From contig JARWMV010000240.1 of the NCBI GenBank assembly GCA_030998015.1, positions 124,001 through 188,000 on the forward strand: a stretch of DNA of 64,000 nucleotides. Reading direction: 5' to 3'. The notes beneath the pieces were generated by a model. That model had not been told where the DNA came from. It saw only the letters and a program-made list of their open reading frames with translations, and did not search any database. Positions 50,481 through 60,900 of this stretch are shown here, one piece after another. The position numbers and the translations under genes are program-made. This DNA is from Ceratorhiza oryzae-sativae (Eukaryota > Basidiomycota > Agaricomycetes > Cantharellales > Ceratobasidiaceae). The number at the start of each line of letters is the position of its first letter. The first letter of the stretch is position 1.

Positions 50481-53400
50481 CGCAGCCTCTACTAGTACAA
50501 AACCAGAGAGCCCTGTCGACCTGGTAACAGTCCTGCCAGCAATGTCTTCAAGCCACAAGCTGAGCTACTTGAGCAAGAAGTTGCTCGATGTTCCCACTCT
50601 GAAGAGCGATGGATCTAATTACATGGCATGGAAATTTCATCAGCAAATGGTCCTACACCTACAAGGCCTAGAGGACATTGTTCTTGGAGTCAAGAAACCC
50701 CTGGCTGAACTCACCAATGCCGATGCCAAAGACAAATCAAGGTTGAGCGAATATACTGAATCCCTAGCCAAGTGGCTAAAACGCAATCAAGAGGCTCTCG
50801 CCCAGATTGCATTGGCAATGGAAGATGAGGCGCTAGCCGATATCGTTGAGGCCGAAACATTGCAAGAGGTGTGGATGCAAGTCATCGAAAGGTGGGAAGG
50901 GAAGGGAGCTCAATCAATATCCTTCCTGTACCACCAACTAGTCAATATGAAGATTGAAGAAGATCATGACATTACTGCAGGTATAAATTCCCTCTGTACA
51001 ATTGCTTTGAAGATGAAAACACTAGGCAAACCGATTAGCAACTCTATGCTTGCTCAAATTATAATGAATGCATTACCTCCATTGTATGCCATCGTCAGCA
51101 TGGTCATCCAGACGTCAAATCAATCAGGTTCAATTACCTCTGATTTAGTTATAAAGGCTGCATTAGCCAAGGAAGAGCATTGCAAGAAGGGTCTTGGACT
51201 CACTGCAATGTTCACAAGCATTGCCAAGGGCAAAGCTGCAACATCGAAGGCCAAGGAACAGCAGTCCAGGCAGAGCCCTAAGACCTGTTCCAATTGCGGC
51301 AAGCCTGGACACTTAAGGGCTAAATGCTGGGTGAAAGGAGGTGGTGCAGAGGGCCAAGGACTGTTCCAAAAGTGGCAGTTGCCAAAAGATAAAGGGAAAG
51401 ACAAGGAGAAACCCAAATCTGGTGACGCGAAACCAAAAGTTGAATCAGCACAGATCGCAATGACATTTGTAGCTACAGACAACGTACCAGAGATACCAAT
51501 GCTATATGCGTTACCTGTAGTCGACGAAGAAACAGCTGTGCATTATTGGCTGTTAGATTCAGGGGCATCTTGTCACATGACCCCTCAGTGCGAATGGTTT
51601 TCGACTTACCAGTCCCTTGTACCCCCAGTCCCGGTTTGAGTGGGTGATGGAACAAAGATATATGCTGTTGGCATTGGCCAAATATTGGTCACGCTTTGTA
51701 ATCGCAAGGGTCAGGAGACAGACGCATATATGGAATTAGTGCTCCACATACCCGATTTGAATGCAAGCCTAATGTCTGTGACCCAGCTCAATGAGTGACA
51801 AACAAATGTGCTGTTCCAGAGGGGTATTGGTGTGATCATGATTAGTCAAGATGGCCAAGGCGACAAGATAGGATGGGCAAGGCAGTCAGGGCAGCTCTAC
51901 AAAGTGCAGGCAAAGGTTACACATACCGATTCTACAGCGCATACAGCCTTCGTAGAGGCCGACAATAATAACACTGATAGTGATTTTCAAGCCCAAGAAT
52001 TCATCACATATACCACGACTACAGTCGCGCAAGCAGACCTACCTACCTGGCACCGCCGATTTGGCCACTTGAACTATCAATATGTGCTAGATATGGTCAG
52101 TATGGGCATGGTTGAAGGTATGGATATAGTAGGAAATTGCTCTCCTCCCAAGGTGAAATGCAGCCCATGCCTCCAAGGGAAGCATACATGCACGCCCTTT
52201 CCACCATCCCAATCTTGTACCTCTGAGGTACTCGAGCTTATGCACAGCGATCTACACAGCCCCTTACCCGTTCAAGCAATCGGAGGATTCCAATATTTCA
52301 CTGTAATGATTGATGATAAGTCCCGCAAGATATTCGTGCATTTATTGCACAACAAGAGCGATTACACATGTCAATTCAAGGACCTCAAAGCGTCAATCGA
52401 GAATCTTATGGGAAGGTGAATTAAACACTTACGGACGGATGGTGGTGGCAAGTACAGGTCAAACGCCTTCGAAGCTTTCTTGCAAGCGGAAGGGATCCAG
52501 CACCAAAAGACCAAAGCGGATTTGTTGGCCAGTAATGGTGTAGCTGAGCAAGCGATACGTACCCTAAACAACTGTCAGCGCATGATGCGATTTGATGTGC
52601 ATTTACCCAAGAAATATTGGGGTTATGCAATCTTACATGCGGCTCACCTATGGAACGTAACGCTGAAGAAATGCCTAGATGGCCAAATGCCAAGCAAGGC
52701 ATTTAGCAGCAAGATCCCAAATGTATCAGGATTACGTACGTTTGGATGCAAGGCCTGGGCTTGTGTGCCAGACAATATGTGCACGAAACTCCAAGCGCGC
52801 TCAATCAAGTGCATATACCTTGGATTCGCCCCTAATAGGAAAGCGCATGTGCTTGCTCAGCGTGGAACCAGTTGCATAATCACCTCACGTGACGTAGTCT
52901 TTGATGAAGGGCTGGACAACTGGCAGTGCATGGTTATCAAGGATCATGATGAGAGTCCTACCAATGATGATGAGGGAAAATCGGATGAATTATCACCCCT
53001 TCAGATCAAAATTCATTCACCTATATTATCCAATAAACCACTCGAATCATCAGAACCTGTGCATACAACCGATGAACCTATAGTAATACCTTCAGATAGC
53101 TCGGATTCAGAGCTCAAAGAGCAAGAGATCATAGCCTTACAGCCAGATCCGCCACCAACGCGTTGATCTACATGCGAACAAAGAGCACCTGTACAATATG
53201 GAGCGCAAGTGGGTGATTTAGCGCATACAGACAGATTAGGCGATGAAGAGGCACTTACTGCGATAATGGAATTGCTGCCTCAGACGTTTGAGGAAGCCAT
53301 GCGTTGCCCAGATGCGAATCTATGGCTTGAAGCAATGACAGAAGAGCTCAAATCAATCAAGCAGCACGAAGTATGGATGCTCGTGAGCCGTCCTATCGAC

Positions 53401-54804
53401 AAAAATGTTGTTAAATGCCAATGGGTTTTCGACTACAAGCATGGAGCTGATGGCAAGATCGTTTGCTACAAGGCTTGATTAGTCGCAAAGGGCTTTTCTC
53501 AGCGCCCTGGAGTTGATTTTGTTGAAATATCATCACCTGTCGCTGCTGCCGATTCATTACAAATGCTCCTAAGCATTGTAGCTGCACTCAATCTTGAGCT
53601 TCTCCAAATCGATGTAAAAACCGCATTTTTGCATGGAGATCTAGACGAGTAAATTTATATGGAGCAACCTCCAGGCTTTGTCGAAGGCCTGGAATCTGTC
53701 TGGAAGCTCAACAAGGCGATTTACAGTCTCAAACAGGCAGCTCGAGCCTTCTATATGCGTCTCAAGAAAATCCTTGAAGATATAGGATTTAAACAATGCA
53801 ATACAGATCACTCTGTATTCTGGCTACGTGATGGTGATGAAGTAGCAATTATACTTAGCCATGTGGACGATATGCTACTTGCTGGATCATCTACAGAAAT
53901 CCTCAATAAGGTTAAGGCTAAAATTGCTGAATCACTAGAAATCGTCAATCTAGGCAAGGCCAAAATGTTCATAGGCATCGAAATTGAGTGCGATCGCAGC
54001 GCTGGAACACTCAAGATTTCTCAGCGCCAATATATTAACAATATTCTTGCTCGCTTCAATATGTCTGACTGCAAATCATGTGAAACTCCGATGGCCGAAT
54101 CACCTAATTTACCAAAGCTCAAAACACCATTGATTGATCGGAACCACTACCAGCAGCTCATCAGGTCTCTTATGTATGCTATGATTTCTACCCGACCCGA
54201 CATCGCATATGCTACTGGTATACTCGCGCAACATGCGATGAATCCCAGTGAAGAACACTGGAACTCCGGCAAGCAAGTTCTACGATATCTTAAAGGTACT
54301 ATGGACTTAGGAATCGTTTATAATCACTCTTGCAATTTAAATTTACTTGGATATGTCAACGCTGATTATGCTGGTGATAAGCATACAAGCCGTTCGACTA
54401 CCGGCTGGGTGTTCTTACATGCCGGTGGCGCCATTGCTTACTCATCCCGGAAACAGCCGACTATTTCTCTGTCTAGTACCGAAGCCAAGTATGTTGCTGA
54501 TGCTAGTGCCGGATGCGAACTTTTATGGATTTGCCAATTTTTATCCGAACTTGGTTTTCTCTCTGAGGGCACTACTCCCTTATTCTCAGACAACCAGTCT
54601 GCTATGGCCCTAGCTAAGAATCCTGTCAATCATCAGACAACGAAGCATATACGCGTCAAGTATCATTTTATTCGCGAAGTGATCGCCCTTAAGGAACTCG
54701 ACCTGCAATATGTACCTACCGAGAAACAGGTCGCGGATGCGCTCACCAAGCCCCTAGGACGCCTCAAGTTTACTTGCTTCGTGTCTGAGATGGGTATGGT
54801 TTGA
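50473..54804 (+). pseudogene. Copia-4 gag-pol: single frame with six in-frame stops
   Basis: One reading frame runs from 50473 to the TGA at 54802-54804 with no frameshift. Stops are TGA at 51637, 51796, 52417, 53164 and 53476 and TAA at 53650. Domains in order: Gag (SDGSNYMAWKFHQQM), knuckle CSNCGKPGHLRAKC, protease WLLDSGASCHM, integrase zinc region (WHRRFGHLNYQYV...CSPCLQGKHT) with DDE blocks, reverse transcriptase (KTAFLHGDLDE, SHVDDMLLAG) and RNase H (SLSSTEAKYVADASAG) ending at LTKPLG. Expected Arg sits at the TGA sites (for example YKA-stop-LVAKG for the common KARLVAKG). The ATG at 50473 overlaps the primer site, so the true start may be a little downstream (MSSSHKL at about 50542). 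Confidence 0.92.
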
Positions 54805-54850
54805 TATTTTTTCTTTTATCTGCACATTCACGCATAGGATTGAGTGGGCG

Positions 54851-55142
54851 TGTTGAATTTACAATCATATGCGTGTATGTATGCGCATATTTGTTTCTGT
54901 TTCGTATCCCCCCTCTCTGATATCATGCGCGAGTTCGCGGGAATCCCCCTTCTTCTTCCTTAGTTCTCTACCTTCGTAGTTGAGCTAAGGTATCGTATTT
55001 TCTTTCTTTTCTCATGTATTCTATTCACACTGTACTCTATAGTACGATTTGTATCTTAGGTACAGTATATATAGTTCTCTACCTTCGTAGTTGAGCTAAG
55101 TACGATTTGTATCTTAGCCACGAGAAACCTCCCTGCGTGAGA
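54851..55142 (+). repeat. Copia-4 3' LTR
   Basis: 292 bp. It retains CpG at the eight positions where the 5' LTR has TpG or CpA. It is followed by the duplicated target ATTTC. Confidence 0.95.
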
Positions 55143-55431
55143 ATTTCTTCGCGCCGGTAACATAGTCGATAAGGTCGAGGTCCGTAAGGATATCCGTCAT
55201 TTGGATTCGCCATGTGTCGAAGTTCTCCGTGCCTTGAAGCAACGGGATACGGTATACGGACGTTCCAGAGCTCACGTTCATATCTGACATGGTCTGTTCT
55301 CAGGTGTAATTTCTTAAATGGGCTGTCTTGGGTGCGCAAAAATGCAAGCAGCAAATGCGATGTCAAAGGTATATTTCGCGGTGCGCAACTATGTATGTAC
55401 AACGTATATGCGATCTTAAGCAACGAGCTCG

Positions 55432-55443
55432 GGGCTCATAACC
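55432..55443 (-). promoter_or_regulatory. Copia-3 primer-binding site
   Basis: Element-sense GGTTATGAGCCC next to the 5' LTR, complementary to the anticodon arm of initiator tRNA-Met. Confidence 0.8.
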
Positions 55444-55708
55444 TGTTGAAATGTAAACTATATGTATAAATCACTCTATACGTGCGGAGCGCAGTGTGCT
55501 TAAGACAAGTAAATATAATATATTTGAGTGAGCAGGTGACTGCCTACGGAGCGAAACAGAGCTCCTTATATACACAGAAAAGAGACGTTCTAGTACATTG
55601 TAGAACGTTACAGTAAGTACGCGATTCGTACTACACGAGTCATGCGATTACTAGTTTATTCTGGCATGTTCGATATGTATCTATGTATTTGTATATTTGT
55701 ATTCTACA
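55444..55708 (-). repeat. Copia-3 5' LTR
   Basis: 265 bp. It retains the CpG states lost in the partner LTR and abuts the duplicated TCGCA at 55709-55713. Confidence 0.95.
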
Positions 55709-55713
55709 TCGCA

Positions 55714-56512
55714 CACTCAAGGTGTATCTGGGATCGGACGAGGAGCACGAGGTGTACGAGGCTGAGATAGTGGGATTGCAGCTGGGCCTGCACCTGCTGG
55801 AGACAGAGAGATGGCCGATGGACGATGCGGTGATATTTATGGACAATCAGGCGGTGCTGCGCACGCTGTTGGCTGGGAAAACAAAACAGCTATCGAATAT
55901 GTTCGCTGACTTAAACGCTATATTACACAGGGTATTTAGGAAACACGGCCAAGTACGAGTCGAGGCAAGGTGGATACCGGGGCACGAGGGGGTGGATGGA
56001 AACGAGAAGGCGGACGAGGCGGCCAGGGAGGCAGAAGCGCACGGGAAGCACTCCCCGAGAACCTGAGAGAACGGGTACCAACAAATCTCACGGCGGCCAA
56101 ACGAGTATTTCGGGAAATCCTACTCCGGAGGTGGAAACAGGAGGTCGACGACACGAGGAAAGAAAAGCTACAAAACCTGGACCCGAGCTACCCGTCGCTG
56201 AAGTTCTTCGAGGCGGCCAAATCTCTCAGCCGACGCCAATATGCAGTTTTAGTGCAGCTCCGGCTCGAGCACTTCCCGGTCGCAGTGTACCTAGAACGAT
56301 TCAAGAAGGTCGACTCTCCGATGTGCCCGGACTGCGGTATGAGTAAACAGACAGTGTTTCACCTATTGATGACTTGCCCAGCGCATAGAGAGACACGGAA
56401 GCTGCGAACGAGAGAAATAGGAGACGCATCAAGATCATTCAGAGCACTTTTGCAACCGGGGAAATCAACACGACACCTTATCCAATACCTAGAGCGAGTA
56501 GGAGCCATATAG
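55714..56512 (+). pseudogene. LINE RNase H and C-terminal zinc region (3' part)
   Basis: Continues the LINE frame after Copia-3. The remaining RNase H residues are visible: Glu in YEAEIVGLQLGL, Asp in VIFMDNQAVL, and His/Asp in WIPGHEGVDGNEKADEAA. A frameshift near 56035-56065 moves the homologous reading to another register. It then carries a basic helical region and a terminal C-x2-C...H-x3/4-C knuckle (CPDCGMSKQTVFHLLMTCPAH) typical of Tad-group LINEs, ending at 56512. The untranslated tail to 56760 ends in ATAAA repeats. Confidence 0.85.
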
Positions 56513-56792
56513 AGTCGCAGGGCGACGATTTTAATTACGCGACGGGACGCTCTGGAGCACTAAAACGGTCGAAGCGGCCGGACGGCAGGGGGGCGTAGGC
56601 TCGTCTGTCGGGCATTGCTCGGAGCGAAAAGAAGGGGGCTCAGGGGCCGACGATGGGGCGGAGCAGAAAGCACCTTTTTGTACCTAGAACGTTGTAACTG
56701 TCCTACATAGCCGCGGGCTGAGCGGACAGAATAAACAGGATAAAATAAAATAAAATAAATGCGCGCCCACCTTGCCATCTCATTTAGAATCG

Positions 56793-56800
56793 TATATAAA
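56793..56800 (+). promoter_or_regulatory. TATA-box-like TATATAAA
   Basis: Lies about 160 bp ahead of the putative start (56958) of the split protease-like gene and just past the LINE tail. Plausible core promoter; weak evidence. Confidence 0.35.
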
Positions 56801-57442
56801 CAGCTCGTATACTTTGTATTCCACCTGGCGACTTATGTAACTTAACCCCGTCTCCCTCCACCACAAACTGCAGAAGACTCTGGCTTCTACACCCGCTTTG
56901 TCCTGGCTACCTAACCTCCTCTCCCTTGAGCGTCCTGTCGGCATCATTCTCAGCTTCATGAGTTTTTTTTGCTACTGGGCTTGCCAACACTATCGCGGCG
57001 CTCGATATTCCCTACCGTGAGGGCACCGTTGCCCGCCGATTTCGTCCAAATAAAGATAACCACCCTGTCGCCCTCTCCACTGCTCCCCTGTTGCTCGCCC
57101 TCCTCCAGGATGATAGTCGTGATTGGCAATAGAGCTTACGAAGAGACTGGAGCAGACCCCACATTATGCACCGGATTGGTAGACTTTCTCACTCGATACC
57201 AATGTGGGAGCCCGTGCAGGCAAGGCTGGGCAAATTTGTCTATGGCGAGGGCGCAGTAGTTTCTGCGACGCGCAAGGTGAATAAAATAGAATTTGAGAAT
57301 GTGACGAGAGTAATTTTCAAGTTGGACCAGCTTGTCAATGAGGTCACTGAACTCGGGGTCAACCCGGGCGACTGCATCATCGACTGCATCCTCTCCTCAA
57401 GAACCATCGTCGCCTCCGCCAAGCCCATTGGGTATAGGTCTG

Positions 57443-57744
57443 TGTAGAAATCATATTTGTACATACACGAATATTATACATATAGTTAGTGCTAGAACAA
57501 TCGTATGCGTGAATGCACCGGAAAGCCATGGAACAAGGACGCGCATGCGTTCTATACCATTCTACACTATTCGCGCATACAGGCTCTATCGTGTATAAAA
57601 GGGGCGCCTTCGGCCTCGTAGCTAGTCACCCATTGAATATATACTTTTCACCGGTAAATCACACACACGCCTTCGGCGTCGTCTTAAGCACACTGCGCAC
57701 CGAGTACATATATTGTATTCGTGGTTATATACATAGTTTCTATA
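57443..57744 (+). repeat. Copia-2 5' LTR
   Basis: 302 bp, TGTAGAAATC...TTTCTATA, with a TATAAAA box at 57594-57600. The first and last eight bases form an imperfect inverted pair (TGTAGAAA / TTTCTATA). Confidence 0.96.
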
Positions 57745-57756
57745 GGTTATGAGCCC
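57745..57756 (+). promoter_or_regulatory. Copia-2 primer-binding site
   Basis: GGTTATGAGCCC directly after the 5' LTR, complementary to initiator tRNA-Met anticodon arm; same site as in Copia-1, -3 and -4. Confidence 0.8.
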
Positions 57757-57908
57757 CGAGCTCATCGCTTAAGACCAGAAGTACACCGCGTGATCACCCC
57801 AGAGCGAAGCACATAGGCCCCGCAACGACAGAGACGTCATACAGTGACCTCAGAGCCCAGAACGAACGAGTAAGACTCACCGCGTGATAGTAAGAGCTCG
57901 ACACCGAC

Positions 57909-60900
57909 ATGTCCGACATGAACACAAGCTCCGGCACATCCGTTTATCGGATTACTCCGCTGCATGGCACGGAGAACTTTAGCACATGGCGCATACAGAT
58001 GGAAGATATCCTCACCGACCTAGGCCTATTCGAATACGTGAACGGAACGAACCCGTTTCCCCCATACGACGTCAACAAGGTTCCAGACCCGAAAGCAGTA
58101 GGTTCAGATGGAAAGCCCGACCCCAACGGAACGAAAGACGAAGTCAGCACAACAATGAATAAGAACCAGGAGAAATGGATCAAGGAAGATCGGAAGGCAC
58201 TCTCACAGATAAGATTACGCGTAGATGCTCACGCACTAACGCATATACAGAGCTGCAACTATAGTAGAGAAGCATGGAGTCTACTAACAAACACTTTCCA
58301 GGTACAGGGAACCATAGGCTTAATCGACTTACGTAGAAAGTTCTTCAGTCATCGCATGACTGACGGAGAAGACGTCGAAGAACATATGCGCAAAATGCGC
58401 ATTGGTTTCAACAAATCAACATTATATCGCCCGATGCGATAACTGAAGTCGATTGGATCACAACATTAGTAGCTAGTTTGCCCGATTCATGGGATTCATT
58501 CACACAATCTGTAGATTTTAACTTCGATCTTAAGAATATAAACCTACTTAGTGCGAAGGTAGCTAACCTTCGATCCCGCATTTTAGCCGAAGCACACAGA
58601 AGAAACACTCGAAGCGATAACGGTAAGACCTTCTATAGTAATAACAGACCCAATTTTAGCAGTAGCACTCGGAGTTTCAACCCAACAAAGAACCCCTCAC
58701 GCACTCCAGACAAATCGCAAACGAAGTGCAACAATTGCGGAAGAACGGGACATTGGGCAAAGGAATGTCGTCAGCCTGGCGGAGGCGCATACAAGCAGGG
58801 AAACAACAAACCACAGTTCAGGAACCCTGGAAAGAACTCATTCAACCGGTTCATGAGTCCAAACAATAAGCGTAACAATGCACGCGCTCACGCTGCGATC
58901 GACACAGAAGAAGCCCCTATTCAGCGAAATGACAGCTTCTCCTTCTCGGCCTTCGATGACGAAATCGGATTTTGGAGCCGGCCCGGTAACCAATGGATTG
59001 CCAATAGCAGCACAACCACCCATATCACACGTGACCGATCACTCTTCGAGGATTATCGAAATGCACAAGGTACAGTCACAGGAGTTAGTGGCAAGAATAC
59101 AATCATAGGAAGAGGTAACATTACCCTTTGCTGTAAGAACCCGGCGACAAATGAGTATAAAACAATAACCTTGAAAGATGTCGCACACGTACCTTCATGT
59201 CCTACTAATCTAATCAGCTTATCTCTAGTTACCGATCATGGATTAGGCATTCGGATGAATGCGAAGAACTTACAAATCTTATCCCCGGATGGAAATACCA
59301 TCGCGGTAGGCGAGAAATCCACAGATCGAAGCAAGGGGAACCTCTGGCAGTTATTGTGCGATGCCGTGTACCCATCTAAGCGCATACAGTCGGATACCAA
59401 GAATAACCAAACTGAGACAGTACTCACCAAGGTAAGCGGACGTACTTGGTACGATTGGCACAGGATTTTGGGCCATATCGGCGCCCAAGCGCTCCAGAAA
59501 ATACAGACAATGGGAGCGATAACAGGCATGGAAATATCAGAAGGTAAAGAAGGTTTAGACTTCCAGTGCGAATCATGCATACAAGCGAAGATGTCAGTTA
59601 GGCCTTTTCCGAAAGAATCGAAGACTAATATCACAAATATAGGCCAATTGATAGTTACTGATGTCTGGGGTCCTGCGCGTATACCTTCTATCGGAAAATA
59701 CTTGTATTATGTATCTTTTACTGATGTATCTACAAGATTTTCTACTGTAGCTTTTCTTAGGCAGAAAGACGAGACTCTGGATGAATACAAAGCATTTGAA
59801 TTGTTTTTACTAACACAGAAGAATGCTAAGGTTTTGAAGGTTCGATTCGACAACGGAGGAGAATTTGTTAATCAAAGCTGGAAAGCGCATACATCGAAAG
59901 CGGGTACCGTCCTGGAAACGACTGCTCCGTACTCAAGCCAGCAGAATGGAATAGCTGAAAGGCTAAATCGCACGCTTTTGGAACATGCTCGTGCAATGAT
60001 GTTCGAGAGTGACGCACCAAAGTTCCTTTGGAGCGAAGCGGTCGCATATGCGTGCTACCTGAAGAACAGAGTACCTACCCAAGTACATGGAGTCTTTCAA
60101 CTGACTCCATATGAGCGATTTTGGGGGACAAAGCCCGACGTTAGCCTGCTAAGGCCTTGGGGATCGAAATGCTATGTACTGGATCAGGCAGTAAATCGAT
60201 CTAAACTCGACCCCAAAGCTTTCAAAGCAGTATTTACAGGAATTTCAGATGTACAAGGCAAGTCCTGGCGATACTACAAGCCCGGCGCAATGAAGATTCT
60301 TCACTCGCGCAATGTGGCGTTCCTCCAAGATGACGATACAATGACGAACGATGGAGACGAAGTGCTCGTTCCAATCGCTCCGCCTGCTGAGGGGGAGATT
60401 AAGAAAATTTCGGAAGATTCCAGCAAGCCAGAGCAATTGAAACGACAGCCTGGGACAGGGGGAGAGCTAAAGCCTATAAAAGCAAAGCTCAAAGACGAGA
60501 CAGAGTCACCAGCAACTCCAATTTTATTTGATTCAACTAAGTCTACTACTACTGTAACATCTCCCACTGTTTCATCTCTACTTGAACCACTTGCAACTTC
60601 ATCTACGACGCATACAACCTCCTCTCAACTGTCTAAAGCAGTACGTACGCTGTTAAAATCGTCTAAGTCCTCCGGCGCTAACTCCGGCGCTAAACCACAA
60701 GGACCATCGCAACCTCCAGCAATGTCGAAACCAGGCGCTACTATTCAGACCCGCTCTGCCTGAGTTGGTCAGCCAATTATGCGACTTGAATCTACTCGTG
60801 GCGCACCCAAGATCACTGTCATGGACGATAAAGGTAATCTACCAATTGCTGCGCATACAGGCGAGCAACTGACAGATGATACAGTTGGCGAAGACGCTGA

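Larger units (their letters stand above)
50178..55142 (+). mobile_element. Copia-4: LTR retrotransposon nested in Copia-3 gag
   Basis: LTRs lie at 50178-50468 (291 bp) and 54851-55142 (292 bp). The 5 bp target duplication ATTTC is at 50173-50177 and 55143-55147. The ends are TG...GA, shared by the solo LTR at 37373. Its protein is a different copia lineage from Copia-1/2/3. The eight substitutions I see between the LTRs are all CpG versus TpG/CpA, and in every case the 5' LTR is the changed copy. It is the youngest layer of the nest. Confidence 0.96.
45520..55290 (-). pseudogene. Copia-3 gag-pol: one frame, six in-frame TGA stops, split by Copia-4
   Basis: The start at 55290 (MSDMN) reads to the Copia-4 insertion at 55143 and resumes at about 50177. 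Downstream to the TAA at 45520-45522 the entire gag-pol stays in one reading frame, broken only by TGA codons at 49873-49875, 49558-49560, 47284-47286, 46246-46248, 45979-45981 and 45709-45711. At five of these sites the aligned Copia-1/2 residue is Arg. Recognisable parts are a CCHC knuckle (CNNCGRLGHWAAEC), protease WVADSGTTTH, integrase (FDNGGEF), reverse transcriptase with HVDD, and RNase H. The absence of frameshifts over about 4.6 kb is notable. Confidence 0.92.
45120..55708 (-). mobile_element. Copia-3: LTR retrotransposon inside the LINE, itself interrupted by Copia-4
   Basis: LTRs of 265 bp at 45120-45384 and 55444-55708 have TG...CA ends. The 5 bp target duplication TCGCA is at 45115-45119 and 55709-55713. 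Without Copia-4 (50178-55142) and one duplication copy it is about 5.6 kb. The LTRs differ at about five positions, four of them CpG versus TpG/CpA. The protein is related to that of Copia-1/2 (for example MSDMN...SSGTSVYRI) but clearly a distinct family. A polypurine run adjoins the 3' LTR at 45385, and the primer site lies at 55432-55443. Confidence 0.96.
43898..56760 (+). mobile_element. 5'-truncated LINE (Tad-like), split by a nested copia pair
   Basis: LINE sequence occupies 43898-45119 and 55714-56760. Everything between is Copia-3 with Copia-4 inside. The left part begins inside the reverse transcriptase (PNVSPPMLAHNLRKSGIP), so the 5' half of the element is absent, as expected for incomplete target-primed reverse transcription. 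The right part ends in a simple A-rich tail of ATAAA-type repeats at about 56728-56760. The open frame is continuous across the Copia-3 insertion once one copy of its target duplication (TCGCA) is ignored, which fixes the order of events. No target duplication for the LINE itself was identified. Confidence 0.88.

Noticed and set aside
50473..54804. TGA read as a sense codon or suppressed stop in the copia elements
   Set aside because: Host genes such as 20577-22268 end at TGA, and sister copies have CGA at the same sites, so CpG mutation is the simpler explanation.
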